Origin: Synechococcus sp. PCC 7336 | Lineage (GTDB): Bacteria > Cyanobacteriota > Cyanobacteriia > Thermostichales > PCC-7336 | Length of the DNA: 64,000 nt | Assembly: GCF_000332275.1 (NCBI RefSeq) | Contig: NZ_CM001776.1 | Coordinates: forward strand, 496,001 to 560,000 | Direction: 5' to 3' | Shown: piece by piece, positions 15,701 through 23,692 of the stretch | Numbering within the stretch: the stretch's first letter is position 1 | How the letters are laid out: each line of letters opens with the position of its first letter | Program-made: the position numbers and the translations under genes | The notes under the pieces: model-generated | The model's database searches: none | Told to the model about the DNA's origin: nothing | The model's input: the letters and a program-made list of their open reading frames with translations, nothing else

Positions 15701-16849
15701 TCACAGATCCCCATCTGTCTTAGCTGCTGACTCCCTCTGCGATCGCGCTAACGGCTCTAGCGTGACGGGAATGTTGCGGTTGTGCATGGCTGCCTCGAAT
15801 AGAGGAGTGGACAGGATCTGCTCCACAGGCCACACCCCCGGCTTCGACAGTTCCCCCGAAAGCATAGATTCAGCGATGCTGCCCGTGCCTGCACCAGCGG
15901 CAGCAGCCGTATCCTCGCAATACAGTGTGGATGTCGATCGCCATTGTCGATCGCCCTTTGTCTCTGTCACGTCGGCCCGAATGGCCACGCCGATGCCAGT
16001 AAAGCGATCGCTCACTTGGGTCATGGCATAGCTGACTTGGGAGAGAAACTCGATCGTGACTGGGCGTTTGAGCAATGTGGGGGGAATGGCGCGAGCCATT
16101 AGCCAGGTGAGATGGTTGTAGAGATCGGGCAGCGAGCCGAATTTGGTGGCGATCGCTTGCGCGGAGGGGAAAGATTCGGCGAGGGTCAGGGTCTCGGGCA
16201 CGTCGAACCAATAGACTGGGGCATCGCCGTAATGGGGGAAATGAACGGATTGGCGATCGCTGTAGGGCAAGACCGATTGCCATTGGCGATCGATCCAGGC
16301 ATCGAACGGATGCAGCAAGCCTAAGAATGTAGTTCGCATGACGGTCAGTCCCGCGCCGCCGGAGCCCGCCACGACGTAACTGAGTTGAATGGTTTCGGGG
16401 CGATCGCATTGCTCGGCAGCCTGACGCACCATGCTATTAGAAATGCCGGGAAAGATGCCGGAGTTAATCGTAGCGGTGATGCCTGCCGCTTCTGCTCGGC
16501 TGCGCAGGGAGAGGGCGAGCTCGGTGAATTCTCGGCTGTCGCTGACATCGAGATAATTCGTTTGGGTTTCGATGCAGAGTTCGAGCACTCTGGCATCGCG
16601 GTAGAGGAAGGGTCCGGCACAGTGAATGACGAGATCGGCCTCGACAATCGCCTCTCGCAGCCTGACCCGATCGGCGAGATCGCATTGGAGAAATTGTGCT
16701 TGGGGACCCAGTTGCTGGCAAAGGCGATCGCCCAGTTTGGAGTTGCGTCCGGCGATCGCAACGGTATGAGGCGTATGAGTGCAGAGATCGCGGGCAACAC
16801 TACTCCCAATTCGCCCCGTCCCGCCGAGAATAAGTAACTTAGATGTCAC
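15701..16849 (-). CDS. saccharopine dehydrogenase-like oxidoreductase
   Basis: This 382-residue protein has an N-terminal Rossmann fold. The nucleotide-binding loop LILGGTGRIGSSVA is near residue 6, and the NADP-type pattern AGRNSKLGD and VIHCAGPFLYRD follow. The remainder resembles the saccharopine dehydrogenase C-terminal domain common in cyanobacterial proteins of this family. The substrate is unknown; members of the group are often wrongly named. It converges with the amidase gene, with five bases between the stops. Confidence 0.8.
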   Translation of the reverse strand: MTSKLLILGGTGRIGSSVARDLCTHTPHTVAIAGRNSKLGDRLCQQLGPQAQFLQCDLADRVRLREAIVEADLVIHCAGPFLYRDARVLELCIETQTNYLDVSDSREFTELALSLRSRAEAAGITATINSGIFPGISNSMVRQAAEQCDRPETIQLSYVVAGSGGAGLTVMRTTFLGLLHPFDAWIDRQWQSVLPYSDRQSVHFPHYGDAPVYWFDVPETLTLAESFPSAQAIATKFGSLPDLYNHLTWLMARAIPPTLLKRPVTIEFLSQVSYAMTQVSDRFTGIGVAIRADVTETKGDRQWRSTSTLYCEDTAAAAGAGTGSIAESMLSGELSKPGVWPVEQILSTPLFEAAMHNRNIPVTLEPLARSQRESAAKTDGDL

Positions 16850-16858
16850 GACAAACTC

Positions 16859-17056
16859 TCAATCATCGGAGTTGCGACCACTGGCTGAGCCAAAGTAGTA
16901 ACCGGTTATAGCTGTAGCAAGTGGCGTCAAAACCGCAAATAAGGTCTTTGCACTGCTGTCGGTCGACGCCATGACAGCTTCTAAAAAGGGGTCAGCAAAG
17001 GACTTAATTATCTCCATCCTGAGCCCATTCAAGACTACTCTCCCTCCCATCGGCAA
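16859..17056 (-). CDS. small hypothetical protein with one possible membrane segment
   Basis: This 65-residue frame ends in a hydrophobic stretch (LFAVLTPLATAITGYYFGSASGR), a tail seen in several small cyanobacterial membrane proteins of unknown role. The start is uncertain; the ATG at residue 14 or 29 is equally possible. It lies ten bases from the start of the dehydrogenase gene on the same strand. No function can be given. Confidence 0.45.
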   Translation of the reverse strand: MPMGGRVVLNGLRMEIIKSFADPFLEAVMASTDSSAKTLFAVLTPLATAITGYYFGSASGRNSDD

Positions 17057-17080
17057 GCCCTTGACTGAAAAGGGCTCGAT

Positions 17081-18136
17081 CTATCTCGAGATCTCGCGCA
17101 GTAGATTGCGAATTATCTCTGAATTGCCTTCGGGGCCGCCCTCTGAGGCGCTTATCTTTAACGGCTGAAGATCTTCGCCGTCCCCCTCAGTTAGAGTTGC
17201 CGCTAGGTGCGGATCGCCCTCCAATGGCTGTGCAGCCAGTTGAACGTCATTCGCTGCAGGAGTATCTCCTAAAAAGGCTGCTGGATTCATCGCTAAGCCA
17301 TTGCGACGAATTTCAAAATGCAAGTGCGGCCCCGTACTGCGGCCCGTGCTGCCAGCGGTCATGATAACCTCGCCCTGGCTGACGCTGTCCCCTTTAGACA
17401 CCATTACGCGAGAACCGTGGGCATATCGAGTGACCCAACCATTGGGATGGCGAATATCCACCCGGTTGCCATACCCGCCGCGATCCCATCCAGCATAAGT
17501 CACGATCCCTTCCATCGCCGCCACAATCGGTGTCCCCACCGGCCCCGCAACATCGATCCCCCGATGCATTCGGCCCCATCGCCAGCCATACCTCGAACTC
17601 ACCTGACCCGCCATTGGCCAAATAAAATCTGTCGAGCCCAGTGGAAACAGACTTGAAGCCGATCTGCGCAGCCTGCCGCCAGCACCCGTTGAAAAATCGG
17701 CATGGGCGATCACATTGGGCACCCACGGCAGCGCCACCTCTTCACCTTGTTTGAGGGTTTCTAACGCTTTGTCCTCGTTTGCCGAGCGGATGGAGGAAGC
17801 CGAAATGCTATAGCGACGGGCGATCGCGTCTACTGTGTCCCCAGCATCGGCAATATAGATGGGGCGATTGGCGATCGCGATTCTGTCAGGGTCTTGACTG
17901 GCTGACTCCGCGACAGCCTCGCGACAGTCTGTTGCACAGTCCAGTTCGGTCGCTTGGGCTCTGCGCCAATGCAAGTCTCCTAAAAGGCCGACAGAGAGGG
18001 CCAGAGTGGCGATCGTCAGTAGAGATGCGTGATGCCACATTCGCGATCGGCGATTGTGGAGGCATAGATTTGAGGCAGAGGGCTGGTGGGTTGAGTCACT
18101 AGAGGCTGGTTGCAGGACTAAAGATATCGGCACCAA
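17081..18136 (-). CDS. LysM/M23 peptidoglycan endopeptidase
   Basis: This 351-residue exported metallopeptidase is predicted to cut peptide cross-links in peptidoglycan. A TTG start at 18136 is preceded by AGGAG at a spacing of seven; a later ATG (18040) would start directly at the signal segment. Order of parts: N-terminal hydrophobic segment (about 35-55), LysM module (about 92-140; IADAGDTVDAIARRYSIS), then the M23 domain (about 170-290) with RMHRGIDVAGPVGTPI and GPHLHFEIR carrying the zinc ligands. A polar tail rich in Glu/Gly ends the protein. It is transcribed away from the GNAT gene. Confidence 0.92.
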   Translation of the reverse strand: MVPISLVLQPASSDSTHQPSASNLCLHNRRSRMWHHASLLTIATLALSVGLLGDLHWRRAQATELDCATDCREAVAESASQDPDRIAIANRPIYIADAGDTVDAIARRYSISASSIRSANEDKALETLKQGEEVALPWVPNVIAHADFSTGAGGRLRRSASSLFPLGSTDFIWPMAGQVSSRYGWRWGRMHRGIDVAGPVGTPIVAAMEGIVTYAGWDRGGYGNRVDIRHPNGWVTRYAHGSRVMVSKGDSVSQGEVIMTAGSTGRSTGPHLHFEIRRNGLAMNPAAFLGDTPAANDVQLAAQPLEGDPHLAATLTEGDGEDLQPLKISASEGGPEGNSEIIRNLLREISR

Positions 18137-18491
18137 GTCATGTCTCCTGTCGGTGAGTCACACAGACCTTTGGGGCAAGGTAGGCTGCCTCAAAGTGGCC
18201 ATCGAGTCGGTCGAGAGACTCTTCTCGCCAACCTTCAGCAAGTCCTCAGAGAGGACGTCAAACAGAATGAGTATATATACTCTTTGCCTGTTTGGCATTC
18301 ATCTAAAAGACAAATATGAAGTCCGAATTGATGAAGTCTTGCTTACGATGCCCCGAGCCCATGGCGAAGTTTCAGGCCCTCAGTTTTCCCAACATCGATG
18401 CCGGGAGAATACGGATAGCGGCTTGGGGGGCAATCGTCCCCCAAGCCGCTCAAATGCGATCGAATTAAAGCAGCCCCCTCAAAATAATCCA
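18137..18491. other. 355-bp intergenic region between divergent genes
   Basis: The gap separates the M23 peptidase and GNAT genes and must hold both promoters. A run GAGTATATATACTC (about 18268-18281) is a short palindrome that contains TATAT elements. A 13-bp hairpin lies at 18417-18450. No gene is visible. Confidence 0.5.
18417..18450. terminator. 13-bp GC-rich hairpin upstream of the GNAT gene
   Basis: AGCGGCTTGGGGG at 18417-18429 pairs perfectly with 18438-18450 across an eight-base loop. No T-run follows, and it lies 42 bases before the GNAT start codon. It may be an attenuator-like structure or the end of an unannotated transcript. Confidence 0.45.
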
Positions 18492-19187
18492 ATGAACAAA
18501 CACGAGAAAGATTCCCTCCCGACGATCGTTGAAACCGATCGCCTCATCTTGAGAGAAATTGTTCCCGAAGATCTGCCAGACCTAGCCGCCCTCTACGCCG
18601 ACCCTATCGCCATGCAATACATGGGCGGCCCCCGCGACACCAACAGCACCCGCACATATCTACAACAAATCTTTCAAAGCTATACCCAACAAGGCTTCGG
18701 CCTCTGGGCCACCATTCAGAAAAGCGATCGCAACTTCATCGGACGCTGCGGACTCCTGCAGCAAGAAGTAGACGGACAGCAGGAATTGGAAATTGGCTAC
18801 GCGATCGCCCCCCAATATTGGAACAGGGGCTTAGCCACAGAAGCTGCTCGCGCCATTCGAGATTGGGCTCGGGCTAAACTTCCAGACCGCGATCGCCTCA
18901 TTTCCATTACCCACATCGACAACCTGGCCTCGCAGCGAGTGGCCCAAAAGGTCGGTATGCAGCGGGAGAAACGCACCACATTTAGAGGCTTTCCCGTCTG
19001 GGTGTTTGCGCTGCAGCAGCACGACACAGGAAATAACGGGTTTAGAAGCGATCGCGATCGCCATTGCGATCGAAAAACGAGAAGCTGGCCAACCCCAATC
19101 GCTGACCTACCCCCACCTCGCGCTCGGGATAAGCTGTCACCGTGTAGAGATACGATCCTCCCCGGCGAGGATTGCGCAAAGACTTGA
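18492..19187 (+). CDS. GNAT-family N-acetyltransferase (RimJ/RimL type)
   Basis: The acetyltransferase starts at ATG 18492 (MNKHEKDSLPTIVETDRLIL). The family signs are ETDRLILREI, the acetyl-CoA site IGYAIAPQYWNRGLATEA and a late SQRVAQKVGMQREKR segment. The usual protein of this class would stop near residue 178. Here the frame runs on for about 50 codons of low-complexity Arg/Asp/Pro-rich sequence that reads antisense through the 3' end of the DUF2808 gene, so the native stop has probably been lost. The substrate is unknown. Confidence 0.85.
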   Translation: MNKHEKDSLPTIVETDRLILREIVPEDLPDLAALYADPIAMQYMGGPRDTNSTRTYLQQIFQSYTQQGFGLWATIQKSDRNFIGRCGLLQQEVDGQQELEIGYAIAPQYWNRGLATEAARAIRDWARAKLPDRDRLISITHIDNLASQRVAQKVGMQREKRTTFRGFPVWVFALQQHDTGNNGFRSDRDRHCDRKTRSWPTPIADLPPPRARDKLSPCRDTILPGEDCAKT

Positions 19188-19653
19188 GGGCGATCGTCAC
19201 CGTGCGCCCCGGCTCGACGGGCGGATCGAACAACACCCCAATCGCCTCGGCTTTATCCTCCGAGTCGAACTCGCCCCCCAAAGGCAGACCCACCACCGGC
19301 ACCGGCTCGCCCCTGCGCAAACCCGCCCCTTCGTAAGCCGTAATATTATTCAAGCGAAAATAAATCGTTTCCACCCCAGAGTAGGGAATAATCTCGACAT
19401 ATGACAGCGGCTCGCCCGCATTGGCAGGCAGAGACAGAGCAAAGCGGAACGTTGCATTGCGGGCACTGGCAAACTTGGGCGTTAAGGATGTATCGACCAT
19501 GCGCGGCGGCGAATTAAAGGCAATCCGACCATCCGAGAACACCACTCCCCAACTCACGCCTGCGGCAAGCCCAATGGAGGCGATCGCCCCCGCCGCCAGC
19601 TTGGCGAGCGGCACGAGCAACCGTTTGGCTGGCGACCTATTGGTATTCGACAT
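19042..19653 (-). CDS. DUF2808 domain protein
   Basis: This 203-residue exported protein has an N-terminal hydrophobic signal (about 12-35), then the DUF2808 pattern: PPRMVDTSLTPKFASARNAT, FALSLPANAGEPLSYVEI and VEPGRTVTIALKSLRNPRRGG. The family is widespread in cyanobacteria and its role is unknown; a cell-envelope location is likely. Its 3' end overlaps the extended tail of the GNAT gene by 146 bases on the other strand. Confidence 0.85.
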   Translation of the reverse strand: MSNTNRSPAKRLLVPLAKLAAGAIASIGLAAGVSWGVVFSDGRIAFNSPPRMVDTSLTPKFASARNATFRFALSLPANAGEPLSYVEIIPYSGVETIYFRLNNITAYEGAGLRRGEPVPVVGLPLGGEFDSEDKAEAIGVLFDPPVEPGRTVTIALKSLRNPRRGGSYLYTVTAYPEREVGVGQRLGLASFSFFDRNGDRDRF

Positions 19654-19698
19654 AAATGCCTCCTACAGTATCTAGAGACTCTCCTTCAACTATGACCG

Positions 19699-20511
19699 AT
19701 GCAAATTGCAACGTGGAATGTTAATTCCATCCGTACCCGTCTCGCCCACATCCAGACCTGGCTCGACTCCGATGCCGGTGCGGCGGTGGACGTACTCTGC
19801 CTGCAAGAGACCAAAGTAATAGACAAACAGTTTCCGCTCGAACCTTTGCAAGCTATGGGTCTATACCCCTACATTTACGGGCAAAAGGCTTATAACGGTG
19901 TTGCCTTCATCAGCCGCCATCCGCTTGCAGAGGTCACCTGTGGGTTTGAACCTGTCGTGGGGAAAGCTGTCACGGGTGCGTTTGACGAGCAAAAACGGGT
20001 GATTTCTGCCGTCTTGCGAGGGGTGCGGATTGTGAATCTTTACGTTCCCAATGGTTCGGAAGTGGGGAGTGAAAAATACCAGTACAAGCTGGGCTGGTTC
20101 GAGGTCTTGCAGGAATATCTCAAAACCTATTTAGCGCCGGAGGGGGATAAGACTCAAATGGTGGTGTGCGGCGATTTCAACATTGCCCTAGAGGATCGCG
20201 ACATCTACAACCCCGATAAGAAAGAAACCCATATCATGTCCTCCCGCCGCGAGCGCGAGGTCTTGCGGCAGGTGCTCGCCTTGGGCTTGCAGGATACGTT
20301 TCGCAAGTTTACAGAAGATGGCGGTCACTTCAGTTGGTGGGATTATCGCTCGGGTGGATTTGCCCGCAATCGCGGCTGGCGCATCGACCATCTCTACGCC
20401 ACCCCCAGGCTCTACGAACGAGCCGTTTCCTGCACGATCGATCGCGACCCTCGCAGTTGGAAAAAACCGAGCGACCACGCCCCAGTGGTGCTCGAATTGG
20501 CTGAGGAATAG
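19699..20511 (+). CDS. xth: exodeoxyribonuclease III
   Basis: This is the apurinic/apyrimidinic endonuclease and 3'-exonuclease of base-excision repair, 270 residues, normal length. The endonuclease/exonuclease/phosphatase fold shows WNVNSIRTRL at the N-terminus, CLQETKV with the metal-binding glutamate, GDFNIA, WRIDHLYA and the terminal SDHAPV with the catalytic histidine. ATG at 19699 is the standard start. It faces the DUF2808 gene head to head across 45 bases. Confidence 0.96.
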   Translation: MQIATWNVNSIRTRLAHIQTWLDSDAGAAVDVLCLQETKVIDKQFPLEPLQAMGLYPYIYGQKAYNGVAFISRHPLAEVTCGFEPVVGKAVTGAFDEQKRVISAVLRGVRIVNLYVPNGSEVGSEKYQYKLGWFEVLQEYLKTYLAPEGDKTQMVVCGDFNIALEDRDIYNPDKKETHIMSSRREREVLRQVLALGLQDTFRKFTEDGGHFSWWDYRSGGFARNRGWRIDHLYATPRLYERAVSCTIDRDPRSWKKPSDHAPVVLELAEE

Positions 20512-20518
20512 CGACCTG

Positions 20519-21133
20519 CTATCGCGCGCTGTCCAATGCCTCTAAGATGGTCTGTTGCACGAGCGGGTGATTCATCATAAACGTATGGAAGACGGGCACT
20601 TGAATCAGGCGATCGCGATCGCCAATCGAGGTTTCGCCCACCGCCACTATGCCGTCGTTGGGTTCATCCCCAAACGGACTCCACAAGCCATTAAAACCGA
20701 GCGTTCCCGCCACAATGGTGTAATCAAACGTCGGCATGGAGAGGCTGGAACGCCAATCTATTCGAGCTAGCTTCCAGCCGCAGTCGCGGGCAAACCAGCG
20801 AAAGGGCCACCACTGCCAAGCCATTGCGGCCATGCGCGACGATTGATGGGGGGTGCCTAAAAAAACTGCATGGGCTGGGCTGGGCAATGCTTCTGCTGTC
20901 AACGCCGAGCGTGTCAGCAAGCCCCCCAGCGAATGGGCCACGATCGCGTAAGCTCCCTGTCGGGCCATGCTGCGGATTCGCTCTCGCAATCGCAGGGCAA
21001 TGCGATCGTAGGATTCGGTTGCGGCAAAGTAGCCAAACAGTTCGGTGGAGTAGCCGCTGCGCTGCAGGTGCCGCGCCAAGCCCAACATTGACAGCGGCGA
21101 TCGCCCGAGACCGTGAATGAGCAAAACCTCCAT
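20519..21133 (-). CDS. alpha/beta hydrolase (lipase-like)
   Basis: This 204-residue hydrolase begins MEVLLIHGLGRSP, the oxyanion-hole HG motif. The nucleophile elbow AHSLGG is near residue 67, and candidate acid and histidine residues lie at DGIV and VFHTFM. It is close to the PGAP1/DUF676-type lipase-esterases. No signal peptide is visible. The gene converges with xth, with seven bases between the stops. Confidence 0.85.
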   Translation of the reverse strand: MEVLLIHGLGRSPLSMLGLARHLQRSGYSTELFGYFAATESYDRIALRLRERIRSMARQGAYAIVAHSLGGLLTRSALTAEALPSPAHAVFLGTPHQSSRMAAMAWQWWPFRWFARDCGWKLARIDWRSSLSMPTFDYTIVAGTLGFNGLWSPFGDEPNDGIVAVGETSIGDRDRLIQVPVFHTFMMNHPLVQQTILEALDSAR

Positions 21134-21245
21134 CAGTCTTCCAATCGGATTCGGAATATTTGACAGCCTAGCATTGGGGTAAAGGGCGATCGCCCTCTCA
21201 ACCTTCCCCTACACTGAGAACAAGCCATCTAAACCCCACCCTGCA

Positions 21246-21812
21246 ATGGTTCGCGCTATCCCATCGCCCCTTACCCTCGAAGCGTTTTTCAACTCTCCTT
21301 TGAGTGGCGATCGCTACGAACTGGTCAATGGAGAAGCAATCCTCAAAGTGGCTCCCCAACGATTTCACTCTAGAACCCAGAAAGCCCTGCTCTGGATGTT
21401 AGACGAATGGGGTAGAGAGCGGGGCGAAGTGGGAGTTGAGTGGTCGGTCGTTCTCAAGCGCCGGGGTCGAGACTGGGTACCAATTCCCGACCTGACCTAT
21501 GTCTCCTTCGATCGCCTCTCCTCAGACCGGCAAGACGATGGCCCCTGTCCCATCCCTCCCGATCTGGCAATCGAGATTATTGCCCCCGGCCAAGCCTTTG
21601 GCAATCTGGCAGAAAAGGCCAGTGATTACCTGGCTGCGGGCGTATTGAGAGTGTGGATTGTCGATCCGCAAGCCCAAAGCATTACGGTATTTGCACCGCA
21701 ATCGGTTCCGGAAACTTATCGAGGCGATCGCCCCATCGCCGATCCGCTCTTGCCGGAGCTGAACTTGACAGCGCTGCAGGTGTTCCAGCGGGCAGGGCTG
21801 TGCCGCCTTTGA
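21246..21812 (+). CDS. Uma2-family protein
   Basis: This 188-residue protein of the Uma2 (DUF820) family has a PD-(D/E)XK-like nuclease fold abundant in cyanobacteria. Visible motifs are YELVNGEAILK, PIPDLTYVSFDRL with the catalytic aspartate, and DLAIEIIAPGQ with the second acid. A YLAAGVLRVWIVDPQAQSIT segment is typical of the C-terminal half. Function is unproven. A second Uma2 gene follows within 130 bases on the same strand. Confidence 0.9.
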   Translation: MVRAIPSPLTLEAFFNSPLSGDRYELVNGEAILKVAPQRFHSRTQKALLWMLDEWGRERGEVGVEWSVVLKRRGRDWVPIPDLTYVSFDRLSSDRQDDGPCPIPPDLAIEIIAPGQAFGNLAEKASDYLAAGVLRVWIVDPQAQSITVFAPQSVPETYRGDRPIADPLLPELNLTALQVFQRAGLCRL

Positions 21813-21943
21813 TGCTGAGAGTCGTCGAGCGGCCTTTCATCAAATCGCATCGGCTACAGGCCAACCAAGAGCACTAAATCTACTTCCCTACAATGACTCC
21901 GTTAAACTGTGGAAGAGCAGCTAGTCATCCGTGTAGCCCAGCT

Positions 21944-22534
21944 ATGGTTGCCACCCTTCCCATTTCGATTCCTCGCGACTTCAATGTCAATGACGAACAA
22001 TTTCTTCAATTTGCGCGCGCAAATCCCGAATTACGGATAGAGCGGGCCGCAGATGGGACATTGATTGTAATGGCACCAACGGGCAGTGAAGGCGGGAACC
22101 TGAACTTCGAATTGGGGCTCGATCTGGGACTTTGGAATCGGCAAACCCAATTGGGTAAGGTGTTTGATTCTTCGACTGGGTTTCGTTTGCCTAATGGTGC
22201 TATCCGTGCGCCAGATTTAGCTTGGATTGCGGGCGATCGCTGGCAGTCTCTCACCTCCGAGCAGCGGCGCGGCTTCGCCCCCATTTGCCCTGACTTTGTG
22301 ATGCAACTCGCCTCTGAATCTGACGACATCGCAATGCTCCGACTGAAAATGCAGGAGTATATAGATAATGGCTGCCGTCTGGGGTGGTTAATTTCCCCCA
22401 AAACTGAATGTGTGGAGGTTTATCGACCCAGACAAAGTGTCGAAAGCCTGTCCTTCCCCACGAGTTTGTCGGGAGAAGACATTTTGCCAAATTTTGTCCT
22501 CGATCTCCAAGCAATCTTCAAGTCTGTCGAGTGA
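21944..22534 (+). CDS. Uma2-family protein
   Basis: This 196-residue Uma2 (DUF820) protein is read from ATG 21944 (MVATLPISIPRDFNV); an earlier start 17 codons upstream adds no family sequence. The signs are LRIERAADGTLIVMAPTG, AIRAPDLAWIAGDRW, CPDFVMQLASESD and YIDNGCRLGWLISPK. It differs in subtype from the preceding Uma2 gene and is closer to the copy at 34126-34710. Confidence 0.9.
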   Translation: MVATLPISIPRDFNVNDEQFLQFARANPELRIERAADGTLIVMAPTGSEGGNLNFELGLDLGLWNRQTQLGKVFDSSTGFRLPNGAIRAPDLAWIAGDRWQSLTSEQRRGFAPICPDFVMQLASESDDIAMLRLKMQEYIDNGCRLGWLISPKTECVEVYRPRQSVESLSFPTSLSGEDILPNFVLDLQAIFKSVE

Positions 22535-22633
22535 TGGAGATATGTGGCCCGTACATTATTTCTGGAGCGGCGATTGCCGATCGTCCGCGCTAAGCTGACA
22601 TCAGCTCAGATTGATTGAATTCAACACTCTCGC

Positions 22634-23035
22634 ATGTCAGCAGAAGAAATTCTGGACCTGCTTCGGCAGCAATATAACTGGAACTTCAAGCCCCTCGAAT
22701 TTTTTGGCAACCCAGCCCTGCGCACCTTCGCCAATGGCAAGCGGCTAACCGCGTTCCCCGTCACTACTCCCCAATTGCTGAACATGGCAGAAACCTGCAC
22801 CACCCCGATCGCCTGGGACTTCGTGCGCGGCCAAATTGCCTTGGCGATCGCCGGACAACTCACAGGCACTCAATTCGATCGCTGTTGGCATTGGCTGCGC
22901 AGCACCAACCTGCTCGACATCTGGCTCGACCCCGATATGCAAAGCCTCGCCTTTGACAGAGCCAGCTCCACCCTCCAGCAAGTCGGCATCTCCCCCCACC
23001 AACTCCTGCAGGACTATTTCGACAGCGCCGATTGA
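22634..23035 (+). CDS. conserved hypothetical protein
   Basis: This 133-residue soluble protein has no domain I recognise. It is rich in Trp, Leu and Gln (QQYNWNFKPLEFFG, FDRCWHWLRSTN) and probably all-helical. HIP1 sites and codon use match the chromosome, so it is not an obvious recent arrival. It is followed by a copy of a dispersed repeat. Confidence 0.6.
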   Translation: MSAEEILDLLRQQYNWNFKPLEFFGNPALRTFANGKRLTAFPVTTPQLLNMAETCTTPIAWDFVRGQIALAIAGQLTGTQFDRCWHWLRSTNLLDIWLDPDMQSLAFDRASSTLQQVGISPHQLLQDYFDSAD

Positions 23036-23092
23036 ATTCCAACGCCCTCAACGGGTGTCGAAGCAACGTAAATTGATATAGCGATCTAGATC

Positions 23093-23230
23093 GCCTTCCC
23101 AGCCTCCCAACTCCAACGAGCACTGTACTCAAGTCCCCCAGAATGGGGGATTTAGGGGGCGAATGTAGCGATTGACCGCACCCGTCGGAGGCACTCAAAA
23201 CTACGGGTTTCAAACTAAATTCGGTTTATA
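23093..23230. repeat. dispersed repeat, family 1, copy 1
   Basis: This stretch of about 140 bp resembles 46181-46331 over its whole length. The core AAGTCCCCCAGAATGGGGG and the next 16 bases are identical in both (23131-23165 and 46219-46253). The flanks share CTTCCCAGCCTCC and a diverged GG-TTTAAT end. There is no coding potential, so it is a MITE-like or palindromic repeat. Confidence 0.75.
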
Positions 23231-23444
23231 AGAATTGCTTGAATTCTTGAATGGTCAATCCAGAATCTTTAACAATTCCAGCCATTGTAAAAGCATTGAC
23301 TGGATTTGCTCTAGGAATAACAATGATACGCTCACCATTAGCCATGGTAATATGTTTGCCCTGTCTAATGACTTGAAAACCGAGCTTTTCAAAAGCCTTA
23401 ATTGCTCTTAAATGATTAACTCCTGGAAGCTTTGGCACAGTCAA
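23226..23444 (-). CDS. hicA: HicA-family mRNA interferase toxin
   Basis: This 72-residue protein has the small double-stranded RNA-binding-like HicA fold: LRAIKAFEKLGFQVIRQGKHITMANG, with the catalytic histidine in GKHITM, then a strand and the helix TMAGIVKDSGLTIQEFKQFL. HicA toxins cleave mRNA. It follows the HicB antitoxin gene with a four-base ATGA overlap, the reverse of the usual hicA-hicB order but common in cyanobacteria. Confidence 0.9.
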   Translation of the reverse strand: MTVPKLPGVNHLRAIKAFEKLGFQVIRQGKHITMANGERIIVIPRANPVNAFTMAGIVKDSGLTIQEFKQFL

Positions 23445-23653
23445 CTTACTTCCACATAAAGAGATTCGGCATCTCGATCGACTTCTTCAAGAGTCTCAAA
23501 ATAGATTTGAATTGCATCCTTGATGTTTTCTAGAGCCTCTTCTTTAGTCTCACCTTGAGACCAGCATCCTGGCAAACTAGGACACCATACCGCATATCCT
23601 TCCTCGCTCTCTTTCAGTCTCACTGGATAGCGCATATCAAATTCTACCTTCAA
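23441..23653 (-). CDS. hicB: HicB-family antitoxin
   Basis: This 70-residue antitoxin has the HicB core (GYAVWCPSLPGCWSQGETKEEALENIKDAI), the partial RNase H-like fold that binds HicA. There is no C-terminal DNA-binding domain, so autoregulation would need another factor. It is translationally coupled to hicA. Confidence 0.9.
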   Translation of the reverse strand: MKVEFDMRYPVRLKESEEGYAVWCPSLPGCWSQGETKEEALENIKDAIQIYFETLEEVDRDAESLYVEVS

Positions 23654-23692
23654 GCGATGCTCATCCTGAATTATATCTCAGCCTATCTGACC

